NCBI GenBank assembly: GCA_051294375.1
Contig: CM119264.1
Coordinates: 6,201,110 to 6,265,109 of the forward strand
Direction of reading: 5' to 3'
Source: Paraspadella gotoi
Taxonomy: Eukaryota > Chaetognatha
DNA: 64,000 nt
Part shown: positions 26,405-39,095 of the stretch, piece by piece
Layout of the letters: each line of letters opens with the position of its first letter
Numbering within the stretch: position 1 is the first letter of the stretch
The notes under the pieces: model-generated
Told to the model about the DNA's origin: nothing
Database searches by the model: none
The model's input: only the letters and a program-made list of their open reading frames with translations
Translations under genes and position numbers: made by a program

Positions 26405-26434
26405 CACTCGCCGCTGAAACGACTATAGTCATTG

Positions 26435-26465
<31 letters not shown>

Positions 26466-27042
26466 TTATTACGTCACTGTTGTCTGTGCCAATACTGTTG
26501 ACTTTTTCGTCAGAAAATCGTCACATTTATTTCGTGATTATCGCTATGATTGTTGTTTGTTTTTTTCATTATCATAATTTTTTATCCATGTCCTTTTAAT
26601 CGTCCTCATAATTGTCCTTATCATAAACGTTATCATAATCATTATTGCGTTATACCGATGTGCTATCATTGATGGAAGAGAATTATCAAACGGATAGTGT
26701 TATTAACAGTGTTAATAATAGTGTTATTCCATCTCTAAAGATATCTATTGAATCTTGAGTTTGAAATAAAGACAAAGTCATTTTACAACAACGATTAGGT
26801 TTTTTATTGTCAAAATTGTCAGAGCGCTGATAAAGGCTTGCATTAAATATATTAAAATAAATTAATAATAATATATAATAATATATAATCGTTGATAATC
26901 ATTGATTGCGAAAATAAAGTCTCAGGGTAATAAAAAAAAGAGGGACTGGTCAATGGTGATGACTCATCAGTGAATCACTTTCACATTCTTGTCGTCCTCG
27001 TGATTCTCGACAGAATTCGACCACCGATCACCTTAACGACCT

Positions 27043-27045
27043 TAC

Positions 27046-27085
<40 letters not shown>

Positions 27086-27177
27086 AACGACGAGTGAGGA
27101 TCTGACCCGAAACGGTCGTTCGTCGTCGCCGCCGAAGTGGACGCCCCAATTTGCTTCCGGGGCGAATCTATGGGATA

Positions 27178-27227
<50 letters not shown>
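27043..27227. repeat. (ACG)n and (CT)n microsatellites
   Basis: ACG triplets at 27,043-27,085 and a CT tract at 27,181-27,227, with GC-richer DNA between them that shows no supported coding frame. Confidence 0.95.
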
Positions 27228-27229
<2 letters not shown>

Positions 27230-27614
27230 AAATTGCGAGAGCTTATCTCCCCCGAAGAAAAGTTTTCCTTTCGACCTTGGGTCATCCTTTTCACTTCCTT
27301 CCATCGCCGGACATAAAAAGGCGTTAAAAAGTTTTTTTACTATGGGATATTTTTTTAAATATTTTTTTCCTTATACATGTATTATGCATTTTACGTTTCT
27401 GAATGAACAAAACCTCGCACATTCTTATAGCATATCAAAATTCATATCGTAATATAGTCGGTAACGTTTCTTTTTTTTTTCCTTTCCTTTTCATTTCTTT
27501 CCTTTTTCCTTCCTTCCTTCATTTAAAAAAAAAAGATAACTCTCGGGACTTGACAAGGATTCGCAGAAACGGAACTTTTCGTCTAAATAGGAACGTCTTC
27601 ATCTTCTTGGCGCT

Positions 27615-28039
27615 NNNNNNNNNNNNNNNNNNNNNNNNNNNNNNNNNNNNNNNNNNNNNNNNNNNNNNNNNNNNNNNNNNNNNNNNNNNNNNNNNNNNNN
27701 NNNNNNNNNNNNNNNNNNNNNNNNNNNNNNNNNNNNNNNNNNNNNNNNNNNNNNNNNNNNNNNNNNNNNNNNNNNNNNNNNNNNNNNNNNNNNNNNNNNN
27801 NNNNNNNNNNNNNNNNNNNNNNNNNNNNNNNNNNNNNNNNNNNNNNNNNNNNNNNNNNNNNNNNNNNNNNNNNNNNNNNNNNNNNNNNNNNNNNNNNNNN
27901 NNNNNNNNNNNNNNNNNNNNNNNNNNNNNNNNNNNNNNNNNNNNNNNNNNNNNNNNNNNNNNNNNNNNNNNNNNNNNNNNNNNNNNNNNNNNNNNNNNNN
28001 NNNNNNNNNNNNNNNNNNNNNNNNNNNNNNNNNNNNNNN
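27615..28039. other. Assembly gap (425 N)
   Basis: Run of N. Other sized gaps lie at 29,525-29,782, 30,382-30,652, 31,175-31,699 and 33,159-33,401. Several are flanked by simple repeats (CTTT at 29,783, CT at 33,402, poly-A at 30,372), so repeats probably stopped assembly there. Confidence 0.95.
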
Positions 28040-31000
28040 GTATCTTTTTCACACTAAAAACAATTCGCATTCAAGAAAGGATTTTCCAGCGGAAACTTTT
28101 TGGTTGTTATTTTTTTTGTGAACAAAAAAAAATTTCACTGTTGAAGTCTCGATTTTGGCGCAGAAATTTTGTCATTCATATTATGTGGTTTGAATTTCGT
28201 ATGATTTATACGTACATTTTATAATTTCGATATTTAGTTTGACTTTAGTAAGTTCGTAAGAAAACCCTGTTTGGAGGGCTCTTTAGCAAAACCCAATGTT
28301 TTCAGGTCATATGAATTTAAATAATTATGATCTGATTTAACGAAAGGAAACTAAATGGAAACGGAACCAGTCTCGATTCTCATGAAAATCGATAAAAAAA
28401 GGAACAAAAGAACAAAAGAACAAAAGTTCCATTTTTAAAAAAATACCTTTCCAGGAACAAGAAATCCCAGGCCGTTGCCGCCAATCGCTCCCCTTTTATT
28501 TTCACCATAAAATTTGAGAGAAAGAGAAATAAATTTCATATTTTTTTTCCTATGAATAAAAATGAGGTCTTTAGTACTTTAGGGAGAAACTCGGTTTTTA
28601 CGAGTATCGGCTTCTCGCGAAAGTCGGATATTATAAAGTTACGCGTCTCGCAAAATCGCGCGTAATCAACTCGATTGCGTCGTTTTTGAAAAGGGAAATG
28701 AGTTTCGTTTAATCGCTACATCGGGAATAACGTTAATAACGAACCTCGCGACTCTTAAAGCCGAGTGGCGGAATGTAGTCTTCGGACCGAAAGGCGAAAG
28801 CATTAAATTTAAATGAATTCACTTCGATTTAAGTTTTATGAGTTTCCCTTAATTAAAATTATATCATGAGCTCAAGGATATTTCAATTAAGGAATCTTGA
28901 ATATTTTACTCGCAAAGAAAAAAAAACCATTGACAGCTGCCAGTTTAAATACGAACAAATCTTTAAAAAAAAATTTTTACTGAATGTTTTCATTCGAAGC
29001 AATTTCTCTGTGAATTATATAGTTTTAAGGGCTATCACTATAAAAATACAAAATCTAATTTTATTTACGTGTTCCTCCTTTTTTTGCCCACAAAACGATC
29101 CGTTTCGTCCCGATATTTCGCAAATCCTCGACGCCGCGACGCCACGACGCCGTTTTCTGGCGCCGCAACGAGATTCTCGCGTCGTTGGCTGCAACATGGA
29201 CCGGAAGTCCGACCGGTGATCCGAAAGAAATGAGGAGGCATCGACATCGACGATACGGGCTCAGATGGAATCGTCGATCGGAAACGAGGGATGGAAACGA
29301 TTGCGATGATGATGTCCACAAAAATGGCGGCGAAGACCTTTGCTCTAACAACAACAACAACAAAGAATGAACAACAACAACAATCGCTCCAAGGACCGAG
29401 CACTAGAGATTCTGGAGAAAATTCAATTAAGTCGAGTGATTTTTAGGCTTTGACCCAACTTTGGACCGCATCAAAAAGTGTCGCAAACTCTGAGATAGTT
29501 TCTCATTCCGTTATGCACTCTCTCNNNNNNNNNNNNNNNNNNNNNNNNNNNNNNNNNNNNNNNNNNNNNNNNNNNNNNNNNNNNNNNNNNNNNNNNNNNN
29601 NNNNNNNNNNNNNNNNNNNNNNNNNNNNNNNNNNNNNNNNNNNNNNNNNNNNNNNNNNNNNNNNNNNNNNNNNNNNNNNNNNNNNNNNNNNNNNNNNNNN
29701 NNNNNNNNNNNNNNNNNNNNNNNNNNNNNNNNNNNNNNNNNNNNNNNNNNNNNNNNNNNNNNNNNNNNNNNNNNNNNNNNNNCTTTCTTTCTTTCTCAGT
29801 CCCCCTCTCCTCTTTATTCAGAGCGCGTCTTCGCCCATTTTGATTCTGGTAGGAATAGTAAGGCAAAGTATGCGGACGTAAAGGCCGCAACCAATCAACC
29901 TTTCAACCACCGACGCCATCCAAGCCACGACCAATCAATCTCTCAACCACTCTCACACCACAACCACCACCACAACTACCCCCCCCACAACGCCCACGCC
30001 TATCTTTTCTCGCCCTCCTCGCGAGAGCTCAATCTCTTTGGAAGAGGAGTTCGTTTAAAAAGAGATTCGCCAGAAGACGAGAAATTTGGTTTTTCACGAG
30101 AGATTAGTTTTCAGCGCTTGACAAGACGCGTCTCTTCCAAAAATAACCGTCTCCTCGCTCCAGCCAATCCGGTTCTCTCTTTTTGCTCCAGTAGACGCGA
30201 GAGGCAAGTCATCTTTAGTGCCTTCAAAACCTTCAAAAATGCTTTTATGGTTACTGCCAAAATTTCCCCACGCTTTTTCGCTCACTTTTATGACCCTAAA
30301 ACGCGCGAAGACTCATAAAAAGGTTTTAATTTTATTTTTCACCGATCACAAACGCATTTTCGCCCGAAATTAAAAAAAAAANNNNNNNNNNNNNNNNNNN
30401 NNNNNNNNNNNNNNNNNNNNNNNNNNNNNNNNNNNNNNNNNNNNNNNNNNNNNNNNNNNNNNNNNNNNNNNNNNNNNNNNNNNNNNNNNNNNNNNNNNNN
30501 NNNNNNNNNNNNNNNNNNNNNNNNNNNNNNNNNNNNNNNNNNNNNNNNNNNNNNNNNNNNNNNNNNNNNNNNNNNNNNNNNNNNNNNNNNNNNNNNNNNN
30601 NNNNNNNNNNNNNNNNNNNNNNNNNNNNNNNNNNNNNNNNNNNNNNNNNNNNTTTTTTTCTCTTCGAATCTTCGAGTTTGAATTTTCGCGCGCGAATTTC
30701 TCGCCTCTCGACTTGAGAATCGAAAAGGGAAGAGAGAGCGAGAGAAGAAGTGGAAATGAATGAGAACCAAAAATGAACTGGGATTTCGGAAATGAACAAA
30801 TTTAATTTAAATGTCATGGGACAACGATAAAGAAAAAAAGATGAATTTAAATATGAATGATGATGAATCTGCTCAACTTGGACAATGTTAAATTCACGGG
30901 AACACTCTCATAAACAAACACAAACAAAAATAGAAAAAACAGTTAAAATTTCACATGTATATGTTTTTATCTGTCAATATCTTTCAAGAAAACTTTTTAG

Positions 31001-33599
31001 AAAACTTGCGTTGTTTCCGGAAGGCAACACAAACATCTTCCTGAATAGTTTTACATTTAGATAATTAAAAAGAAAAAAGAAAAAATCGAAAGAAAGTTGT
31101 TAAAAGATAAAATCTTAAAATAATGAAAAAAAGTCATTTTTAAATTTTCAAATCAATCGATTGTTTCCCAAATTNNNNNNNNNNNNNNNNNNNNNNNNNN
31201 NNNNNNNNNNNNNNNNNNNNNNNNNNNNNNNNNNNNNNNNNNNNNNNNNNNNNNNNNNNNNNNNNNNNNNNNNNNNNNNNNNNNNNNNNNNNNNNNNNNN
31301 NNNNNNNNNNNNNNNNNNNNNNNNNNNNNNNNNNNNNNNNNNNNNNNNNNNNNNNNNNNNNNNNNNNNNNNNNNNNNNNNNNNNNNNNNNNNNNNNNNNN
31401 NNNNNNNNNNNNNNNNNNNNNNNNNNNNNNNNNNNNNNNNNNNNNNNNNNNNNNNNNNNNNNNNNNNNNNNNNNNNNNNNNNNNNNNNNNNNNNNNNNNN
31501 NNNNNNNNNNNNNNNNNNNNNNNNNNNNNNNNNNNNNNNNNNNNNNNNNNNNNNNNNNNNNNNNNNNNNNNNNNNNNNNNNNNNNNNNNNNNNNNNNNNN
31601 NNNNNNNNNNNNNNNNNNNNNNNNNNNNNNNNNNNNNNNNNNNNNNNNNNNNNNNNNNNNNNNNNNNNNNNNNNNNNNNNNNNNNNNNNNNNNNNNNNNG
31701 AGAGAGAGGCTGATGGATTTCTGATGAATTTCCGTGGGAAAGAGAGTTGGAGCTCACTTATTACCTGGCTATTAGTAATTGCAGTTCGCTCGCTCTTTTC
31801 GTTCGTTCGTTCTGTATCATGAAGACATAATTAGACAATAGACATAGCAACATCCACTTTTTATTTATTTTCTACGTATACTTCGGCCCAGAATCGTTAT
31901 CAACTCGCTTGACGGATACTTTGCACGGTATTTACGACTGAGTGGCCGGTTCCCCGGACAGAGTCCCGTCTTGAGCCCCTGATTTTTGTCCGGTTTTGTA
32001 CGAAAACGAGACACGAGAATTTCTTCAATCTTTTGCCATTTACGACCTCAGTTTTCCTTGGCCCTGAACGGGCACCTCATTCTAGCCCTGTCAAGAGGTA
32101 AGGTTGCGATCACTTTTTACACACTCTCTCTCTCTCTTTCTCTCTCTTTCTCTTTCTCTCTCTTTCTCTCTCCCCCTCTCTCTCTGAATTATTTCGCTAA
32201 TTAAAACTGGAAAGAAACATGAACTGCCTTTAAGATTAAAAAAAGAATAATAAATATCCCAAAAATAAACTAAAAACGAGAAAAGTGGCAACTTAATCTT
32301 CTTCGGCTCAATTAATCCTCCCCCCCTCTCCTCCGGCCCCGGATGATAACGACGACAACAACAACAACAGCCTCATCAACGAATAGCCCATTTTTTTTCT
32401 TACACCCAAATCACCCAAATAACCAAATCGATTTACTTCACTCGAGTCACCGACGGAAGTGAGTCAAGGAATCTGTGTCTCTCATCCAAGGACGACGGCC
32501 CCTGGCGGTTTTCGTCGTCTTCGTTATCGTCGTTGTCGTAGTCGTGGTCGTCGTTGTAGTCGTTATCTTCTCTTCACAAATTTCACGTGAGCAAATTTTT
32601 TTTTCACTTTCCGACGGAACCGCGTTTCCTTGACAATTGACAGGCTAATTAAGGGTAACTCGGTCAACCCCCGTCATTAACATATTTTTTTTACTTTTTA
32701 GTGAGTAAATTTGTTAATCTATTAAAGTTTGTAAATATTCGCAGAAAGTTTCATTGAAATTTTTTTCATGCTAGAGTTAACGGCGAACCGCACTATATAA
32801 AAAAAAAATAATAGACTCTTTAAAGAGTTTTTCCCTAAAAAAAATTGTGATTCGCCTCACGAACTAAGGGTATAGGTCTCTGCTACATTCATCCAATTTC
32901 GATTAAAAATTCCCCCCAATAGATCGATCAGTCACGCTCTCCGGAATTTTGTGAAAGCTAATAACTACCGACCTCTTTTCGGGCGCGAAGACATTCTTGG
33001 CGAAATTCCCCCGTGCGAAACTTTGTACTTTTTATCGTTTCAATTTTAAAAAGGATTTTTTTCGGAGGGATTTTTTTCTCCTTTTTGTACAAGTTTTGCG
33101 TGTGTGCCTTTTATTAATCTTCTAAAACTATTTTCCGCGCCGACGACCTTCCTTTCCTNNNNNNNNNNNNNNNNNNNNNNNNNNNNNNNNNNNNNNNNNN
33201 NNNNNNNNNNNNNNNNNNNNNNNNNNNNNNNNNNNNNNNNNNNNNNNNNNNNNNNNNNNNNNNNNNNNNNNNNNNNNNNNNNNNNNNNNNNNNNNNNNNN
33301 NNNNNNNNNNNNNNNNNNNNNNNNNNNNNNNNNNNNNNNNNNNNNNNNNNNNNNNNNNNNNNNNNNNNNNNNNNNNNNNNNNNNNNNNNNNNNNNNNNNN
33401 NTCTCTCTCTCTCTCTCTCGTTTTTAAGCTTTGACATAAAATTGATGAGGGTAGTCTCTCGCCCGGTCCTTTGCATAAACTCGATTATATAGAGAGAGGG
33501 ACGAAGGTTAATAGTATTAATTCTTTTGAACGTTAAATAAATTAAATGGGGCTGAGAATTATGGGTAAGAGACGATCATTTTTAGAAAGAGTCAATAAA
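28040..33599. other. Gap-rich, AT-rich region without a supported gene
   Basis: Four N gaps break this stretch. I looked for splice-bounded coding segments and found only weak ones: a GC-richer patch at 29,090-29,400 with short competing frames, and a 46-base candidate at 32,052-32,097 with good splice borders. Neither matches a family I know. A CT-rich tract lies at 32,122-32,184. Confidence 0.5.
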
Positions 33600-34177
33600 T
33601 ACAGTCCTGTGCAAAGAAAAGAGGACACTCTTAAATAACGCGTGTTTTATGCATGTATTCAAAAAAATTTTAATTGGTTAATATAAATTTTTAAAAGTAG
33701 AATCTATATATGTAAGTTTTAAAAAAAATTCAAGAGCTATAACAACCAAAAAACAAAAAAAATAGGCGAAAAAACATTTTTGGAGATCTAAAAAAATGAG
33801 GATGCCGTTCAGTTTTGATTTTTAGGCGTTGTATTCATGTATCATAAAAAATTAGGCATGGAAAGAGTTCTTTTTTGAAAGAGGAATAAATATCTATATG
33901 TTAAAAAAAAATCGGTTTAATCATTCCAGAGATATGGTAACTTAAAAACAAAGGGTTAAAATATGTAATTTTTTCTCTTTGTTTGAGTAGTTACTTTTAA
34001 AAAAAATCATTGCTAAATTTGAACCAAATAATTGATAAATTTGAACCAAATTTGCTCCAATGGTTCTTATTTCTATAAAGTTTATTGAACTATAATATTT
34101 TTCAAAATTTAAGAATCTAACAAGATTTATTTGTGCAATATTTTAGGTGTCCTATTTTTTTTTTGCACAGGTCTGTA
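33600..34177. mobile_element. Tc1/mariner-type MITE
   Basis: The left end TACAGTCCTGTGCAAA and the right end, read in reverse complement TACAGACCTGTGCAAA, form terminal inverted repeats continuing to AGGACAC. Both are bounded by TA, the target duplicated by Tc1/mariner transposons. The ~575-bp interior is AT-rich without a transposase frame or DDE/D motif, so the copy is non-autonomous and would need transposase in trans. Confidence 0.8.
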
Positions 34178-34439
34178 GAATAATTTGAATCTTTCTCTCA
34201 GAGTTAGAAAGATGAATTAAACACTTTCCACGAAATCCTTAACCTAACACAAACTTTAATCATGAAGGGTCGCGTCATAGAAATGGACGACATCGCGGGA
34301 GACGTAACGCGGTCCTTGTCACCGTATCTGGCGGAAGGTGGGCGGTGTTAACGTGAGGGAAGTTACCGTCGGTTCCCGGGGCTTTGATATAGAAAAAAAC
34401 GGCCGTGTCAAAACATGGCGGAATTTTAAGATATGGAGA

Positions 34440-34441
<2 letters not shown>

Positions 34442-34504
<63 letters not shown>
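34442..34504. repeat. (CT)n microsatellite
   Basis: About 60 bases of CT repeats upstream of the DPP-like gene. It could be promoter-proximal, but no start site can be placed. Confidence 0.95.
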
Positions 34505-34506
<2 letters not shown>

Positions 34507-35020
34507 TTCTCTCCCCCTCTATTGTTACTACGTACGACAGGAATATCCAAGCCGGCCAAACACATACGCCTCATAAATTGGTCATTGCGTCCAATTTTGA
34601 CCGGAAGACCGCTAAGGAAATGGGATCGGCTTGTGATAGAGGAAGGCGGGTCAGGTAAGGTGAGTTACACGGATCGACCGACCGGCCCATATCCAAACAT
34701 ATCGTCTTATTTCCCGTTCCACTCCTCGGTTCCCTCTCTCAATATCCCTTTTACGTCGTCCTCTAATCCTCTGGAACAAAATGGCGCCAAAGCATGGGCG
34801 CGGCGGCGCGCTGGCGGCGAGAAATGTAAACAAAAGATAAAAAAAAACTTGAGCCGAGTCCGTAACAAATGGAATTTGCCAGGAAACAAACGCAAAACAA
34901 AAAAGAAAACTCGTTGAAGATATAAAAAAAAAAACCCGTTAGGTCATTAAATCCCTCTCTCGGCCCAAATAGGAACATCTGTTTTCGTTTTACGAGGGGA
35001 AAACAGGTGGCGACAGAGTC

Positions 35021-35107
35021 AAGGGAGTTTAAAAAAACAAAAAAAACAAAAGGGCCTTTCGTGAAGGGAGTTTAAAAAACAAAAAAAAACAAAAGGGCCT
35101 TTCGTTA
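35021..35107. repeat. Two-copy tandem duplication
   Basis: A roughly 40-base segment (AAGGGAGTTTAAAAAA... to AAAAGGGCCTTTCGT) occurs twice in a row, differing only in A-run lengths. No gene content. Confidence 0.85.
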
Positions 35108-35744
35108 CGGACGAATGACACTCAAAGCCTTTGTCAAAGGCTATTTTTGCCCTTTTAAGCTTTTAACTTTGTTTTACTTCTTTTTAACTTTGAATTTTTT
35201 TTGTGTCGGAAACTCGGATGTTGGGGACTTGACTTTTATGAAATTGGGATAGAAAGGCAAGGATGGTCTGGCGATGTCGACTTTACCAATGACAAATCTG
35301 GCGGACACAATTCTATTTTAAGCAAGTCGGAGCGATTCGTACAAGGCATCGATAAAGTAAATGTGAAAATATGGAACTGGAACCGAAGAAGACGAATGAG
35401 AAAGTTAAATTTAGAATTGAGAATAAAAAATGCTGAATATAAGATGGTTGAAGTTGTGGTGGTTGAGAGAGACAATTTAAATATTAGGTCGCTCACTCGT
35501 ATGAGAATGATGCCGACGATAACTCATGACTCATATGCTCAATAAATTAAAACAATAATTATTTGCCATCATTGAGTGGGTGTTTCAATTAATTAAGGTT
35601 TGACAAAGGGTCTATTGAAGCGAAATGACAATCTATTCTTAATTTGTAAATATGAAATGAGATCTATTTCTTCATTTTTTTAAAAATAAAAATAAAATTA
35701 AACGAAGCATTTCCCCCCCCCCCTTATTTTCTTTGATCCCAAAG

Positions 35745-35859
35745 GAACTGATGGGAACTCAACAAGACTCGCGAAACTGGAAGGGAATCGTTCTGGCATT
35801 GCTGGTGATTCTGCTGGTGGTGGCGTTGGTTTGCGTGGCCGTCGCTTTACTCACTCCTG
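35745..35859 (+). CDS. DPP10-like: DPP6/DPP10-like protein, exon with cytoplasmic tail and transmembrane anchor
   Basis: First recognisable exon of a type II membrane protein of the dipeptidyl-peptidase family (S9B). It follows acceptor ...CCCAAAG and ends at donor GTAAGT, 115 nt, leaving phase 1. It encodes ELMGTQQDSRNWKG, a short cytoplasmic stretch with the RNWKGI-type motif diagnostic of DPP6/DPP10 relatives, then about 24 hydrophobic residues (GIVLALL...VALLTP) as the single membrane anchor. Known vertebrate DPP6/DPP10 are catalytically inactive and bind Kv4 potassium channels through this end; whether this protein does is inferred. The N-terminal exon with the start codon is not identified. 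Many such genes use alternative first exons, so it may lie far upstream. Confidence 0.88.
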
Positions 35860-37990
35860 GTAAGTCGCTCCTTCTCTTCCTCTTTACCCATGCCGTTCGC
35901 GTGAACCGAAAACCGATTATAATTACTTTTCTTTTCAATGAATTTTTTTTTTCGCCAAATCTTTTAAAAGCACAAAATATGCTCGTTTGAAAATTTGTTG
36001 TTGAAATGAACGAGATTTCATTTTCTCTCACATTCTCTTTTAATGGCATGCGCTCAGAATATGGTAATGCGCTCTCAGAAAAGAGGCGTATTTTTTTTTC
36101 AGGAATTTTCTCGGGCTAATCAGTAGTTGCATGAATGTAAAAGAAAGTCCTAGTTTTGAACGCGGTTTTCAGCCCTAAATTAAACACGGGAATCTAGTAA
36201 GAAAATAAAGAATTTTTAAAACGGTAACGATTATTGCCATTTATGGCTGAAATGACCCGTTCTACAATGACGTCACGTGCATAACGTTTGTGTGTCCTTG
36301 AGTTTTTGTGTTTAGCCGATCGTTGCAACCTAGAAATTTTGCGTAAAACTTAAAAAAAAAAAGACTAACTTTTGGATTTTGTTATTTTGCACTGAGATTT
36401 GTTTTCACGTAGCGAATGATAATATTGTTCGAGGAAAGTAACCCAAGCGAAAGGAATTGGAAAAAAAAGCGTTTCATAGTCTTGGCTTTAATGCATACTT
36501 TACAATGTGCCAAAAGCATTTGCCAATGTAGTATTTGATAATTATTACGAGCAAAAAAGGTTTTCTTTGATTTTCACTACGAAGTTATAGGAGTTAGGAC
36601 AAGAGAAAGGTCAGGATGAAGGTGAGTCTGAAAAGAAATGAAAGGTCAGGTAACAACATTAACGAAAGGTTAATAATGATTTGAATAATTACGATAAAAA
36701 TGTAAAATTTGAGAAAAAAAAAATATTTGAAATTCAACGAAAATTTTTTTGTTTGCTCGTAACTCTTTTCAACGAAAAAAAAGAATCTACTTGTTTTAAA
36801 TTTATTTGTTTTAAATATGTATAATAAATATTTGTTTTAATTATAATAAATATTTGTTTTAAATATTAAATATTCTCAGAATCGAACAACCATGAATTAT
36901 TTCATGGATTCTGACGGCTTTTGTAATGCTCTAAAATTTCGCTTTTTCAAATGAAAATATTTAAATCGACAAAATCTTACCCTGCCATCTTTAAATGAAT
37001 TGAATCAAAAAAATATACACTTTATTGAATGCACGTAATTAAGCATTCATTACTGAATGTTATTGCTTAACATTCATAATAATTGATTGTTAGACTTACC
37101 CCATTGAACTTATGTCCACAACAAGCATTGTTTAACAAGCTCGTTGTAAGACTAAGACTAAGCTTTGTTAAATTTTCTTCCATGATAGTGAATTTCATAT
37201 TCCTTACCGTCGTACGTGCATCTCGCACGCAACCTTTGCACATCGCAAGTGCATCAAATTTCAGAAACTCTGCTGATCTGACCCGCAAAATTAATGCATT
37301 TTTTTATTATTAACTTTTGAATATTGTTATTTCTTCCAAGCACGAATTCACTTCTTGTAACATTTAAAAAAAAAAAGAATCCTCACACGATTTGTTCTTG
37401 TAGCGGCAAGATTTGACCGTTATGACGTTTGCCTCCTGAATATAAGGGGGTTCTAGCCCTTTTCGAAGTTGAGTGAGCCAGGCCGGTAAACCCGCTTATT
37501 GCATATGGACAGGAATTATAAACTGCTTACTTATGTACGCGAATATCCTTAACAGTGGACCGCAGACTAATAATTCGTCTATGGAACACTAATAAGCAAA
37601 CAATATGTAAATAACAAGCTAATAAACAAATAATAAAAACTTTATTTAATTATTTGTAAGCAGTTTAAAGTCAAGCTTTTGGAGCCGAGTTTATGAGACG
37701 CTTTATGACAAACAATATTCGTAATTTACTCGACTTGAACGAGAAATTGTTGCGGCCTTGTCACCAAAACCAACCTTGGTTTCGCTACAGTTTAAAAACA
37801 ACAAACCATGAAACCGTTATATTAACTGTCGTTCCCTTTGAAAGCTTTAATCAAAAAAAATTCTCGTTTGTGAAGTCAACTCCTTTTTTTTATATTCGTC
37901 GCGCATTCGATTTCGCGCGTGCGAAAAATTCAAATAAAAAATAAACAAACAAATATTAAAACTAAACTATTTTTATTTATTTCCGCTCAG
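35860..37990 (+). other. DPP-like intron 1
   Basis: AT-rich intron of 2,131 bases with GTAAGT donor and CGCTCAG acceptor. It contains a tRNA-related SINE candidate near 37,411-37,510 and a short inverted repeat (AAACTGCTTAC near 37,521 and GTAAGCAGTTT near 37,657). No other gene seen. Confidence 0.75.
37411..37510 (+). mobile_element. tRNA-derived SINE candidate
   Basis: TAGCGGCAAGATTTGACCG resembles a pol III A box region, and TATGACGTTTGCCTCC plus GGGGGTTCTAGCCC look like an anticodon arm and a B box (consensus GGTTCRANNCC), as in many invertebrate tRNA-SINEs. No clear target duplication or tail was found, so the borders are approximate. Confidence 0.4.
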
Positions 37991-38058
37991 ACGCGAACGA
38001 CAATCGACTGAAAGGCCCACGATTGGCTTTCGGACGATCTTTCGGGGAAAAGCTCAAG
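37991..38058 (+). CDS. DPP10-like: DPP6/DPP10-like protein, exon 2
   Basis: A 68-nt exon between CGCTCAG and GTGCAC. Joined in phase 1 to the previous exon it reads D-ANDNRLKGPRLAFGRSFG then EKLK, matching the juxtamembrane segment of DPP6/DPP10 relatives (the pattern PxxxxRLKGxRL...GEKLK). It ends in phase 0. The donor GTGCAC is weak but the frame and family match support it. Confidence 0.82.
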
Positions 38059-38246
38059 GTGCACAACGGGTCACCGAGAAAAACTGTTTTTGTCTTTCAA
38101 AAGTAATGCAGCAAAGGACTGTAAAATCGCATAAGAATAAGATCAAATGGTATTAGCCTTGAATGACTTTACTCACGCGAACTGCATTTAAAAATATTAT
38201 TGATGCGTTAATCCTTTCTTTTTCGTTGTTTCATAGGTAATTAGAC

Positions 38247-38852
38247 AGAGAGCAAAGAAATTTTGAATTTAACAACGATTTTATGATTAGGTGGACATGT
38301 TTCGCTTGCTTATTTCAAAGCCCTTCTATTCAGCATGATGGACGATCAATAATAAATTTTGTGGGCAAAAGAAGAGTTGTCGGAAGAGAGAGAGTCGGAG
38401 AGGGTAAAGTTTTTCCAACAAGAGTGGTGGAGACGTAATAGTAGGTCAGATTGAGAAGGTTGAAGGGAGGACAGATTGAGGTGAGTTGCTGAAAAAGAAG
38501 TGAAACTGTTAAAGGGAGAGAGGAGAGAGGAGAGAAGAGAGAGTGAGAGAGGAGAGAAACAAACAACAACAGAGTTATAAATAAATAAAAGATACATTTT
38601 TGCATGTACACCAAAGTAAGGAGTTTGAAAAACTAACATTTGGAGAAATTTACCTTAACTGTCTACATCTGAACCATTTTCTGTCTCAACTTTGTTGGAA
38701 AACTTTTACCCTCTCTCTCTCTCTCACACTCTTCTTTTGCACAATTTATTATTGAATAGTATATGCTGATGAAGGCTTGTAATAAGCAAGCCGAAACATG
38801 TCCCAAACTACTAATAAAAAAATCGTTGTTAAATTCAAAATTCTTTGCTCTC
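38247..38852. mobile_element. Inverted-repeat-bounded element with hammerhead-like 3' end
   Basis: AGAGCAAAGAAATTTTGAAT at 38,248, continuing through AACAACGATTTT, recurs in reverse complement at 38,820-38,852, giving ~33-bp inverted repeats about 600 bp apart inside DPP-like intron 2. Just inside the right repeat lies a Penelope-type hammerhead motif. The interior has no reverse transcriptase frame, so this is a non-autonomous or decayed copy, perhaps two partial Penelope-type ends in opposite orientation. Confidence 0.55.
38757..38813 (+). ncRNA. Hammerhead ribozyme candidate (Penelope-like type)
   Basis: CTGATGA (38,766-38,772) is followed by GGCTTG, a 7-base loop, CAAGCC and GAAAC (38,93-97 of this line, i.e. 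38,793-38,797). This is the conserved hammerhead core around a perfect 6-bp stem II. ACATGT then C follows, giving the very short stem III and cleavage position typical of ribozymes in Penelope-like retroelements. Stem I can form between TAGTA (38,757) and TACTA (38,809). Activity is not shown by sequence alone. Confidence 0.6.
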
Positions 38853-39095
38853 TCTAAAAATATTATCATAACGACCGAATATTACCCATGGGGCAATTAT
38901 GACTTAAAATGACGTAATAATGACGTAAAATTTATGTAAAATCGAAAGAAAAGTAAACAAACAAACAAACAAACAAACATAAGAAAATACAGATAAATGT
39001 TTTTCATCGAGAGGAAAATCTTCTCCCCCTCCTCCTCATCCTCCCTAACCCCCTTCCCCTCCTCCTTCCCTCCTTCCCTCCCACCCTCCCCTTAG

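Noticed and set aside
32052-32097. 46-base candidate exon (FSLALNGHLILALSR) with AG and GTAAGG borders
   Set aside because: Splice borders are good but the phase does not fit the next DPP exon and no family is recognisable; too short to call.
35201-35545. 114-codon open frame upstream of the DPP anchor exon
   Set aside because: No ATG at its start, AT-rich composition, no recognisable motif, no splice junction in phase with the anchor exon.
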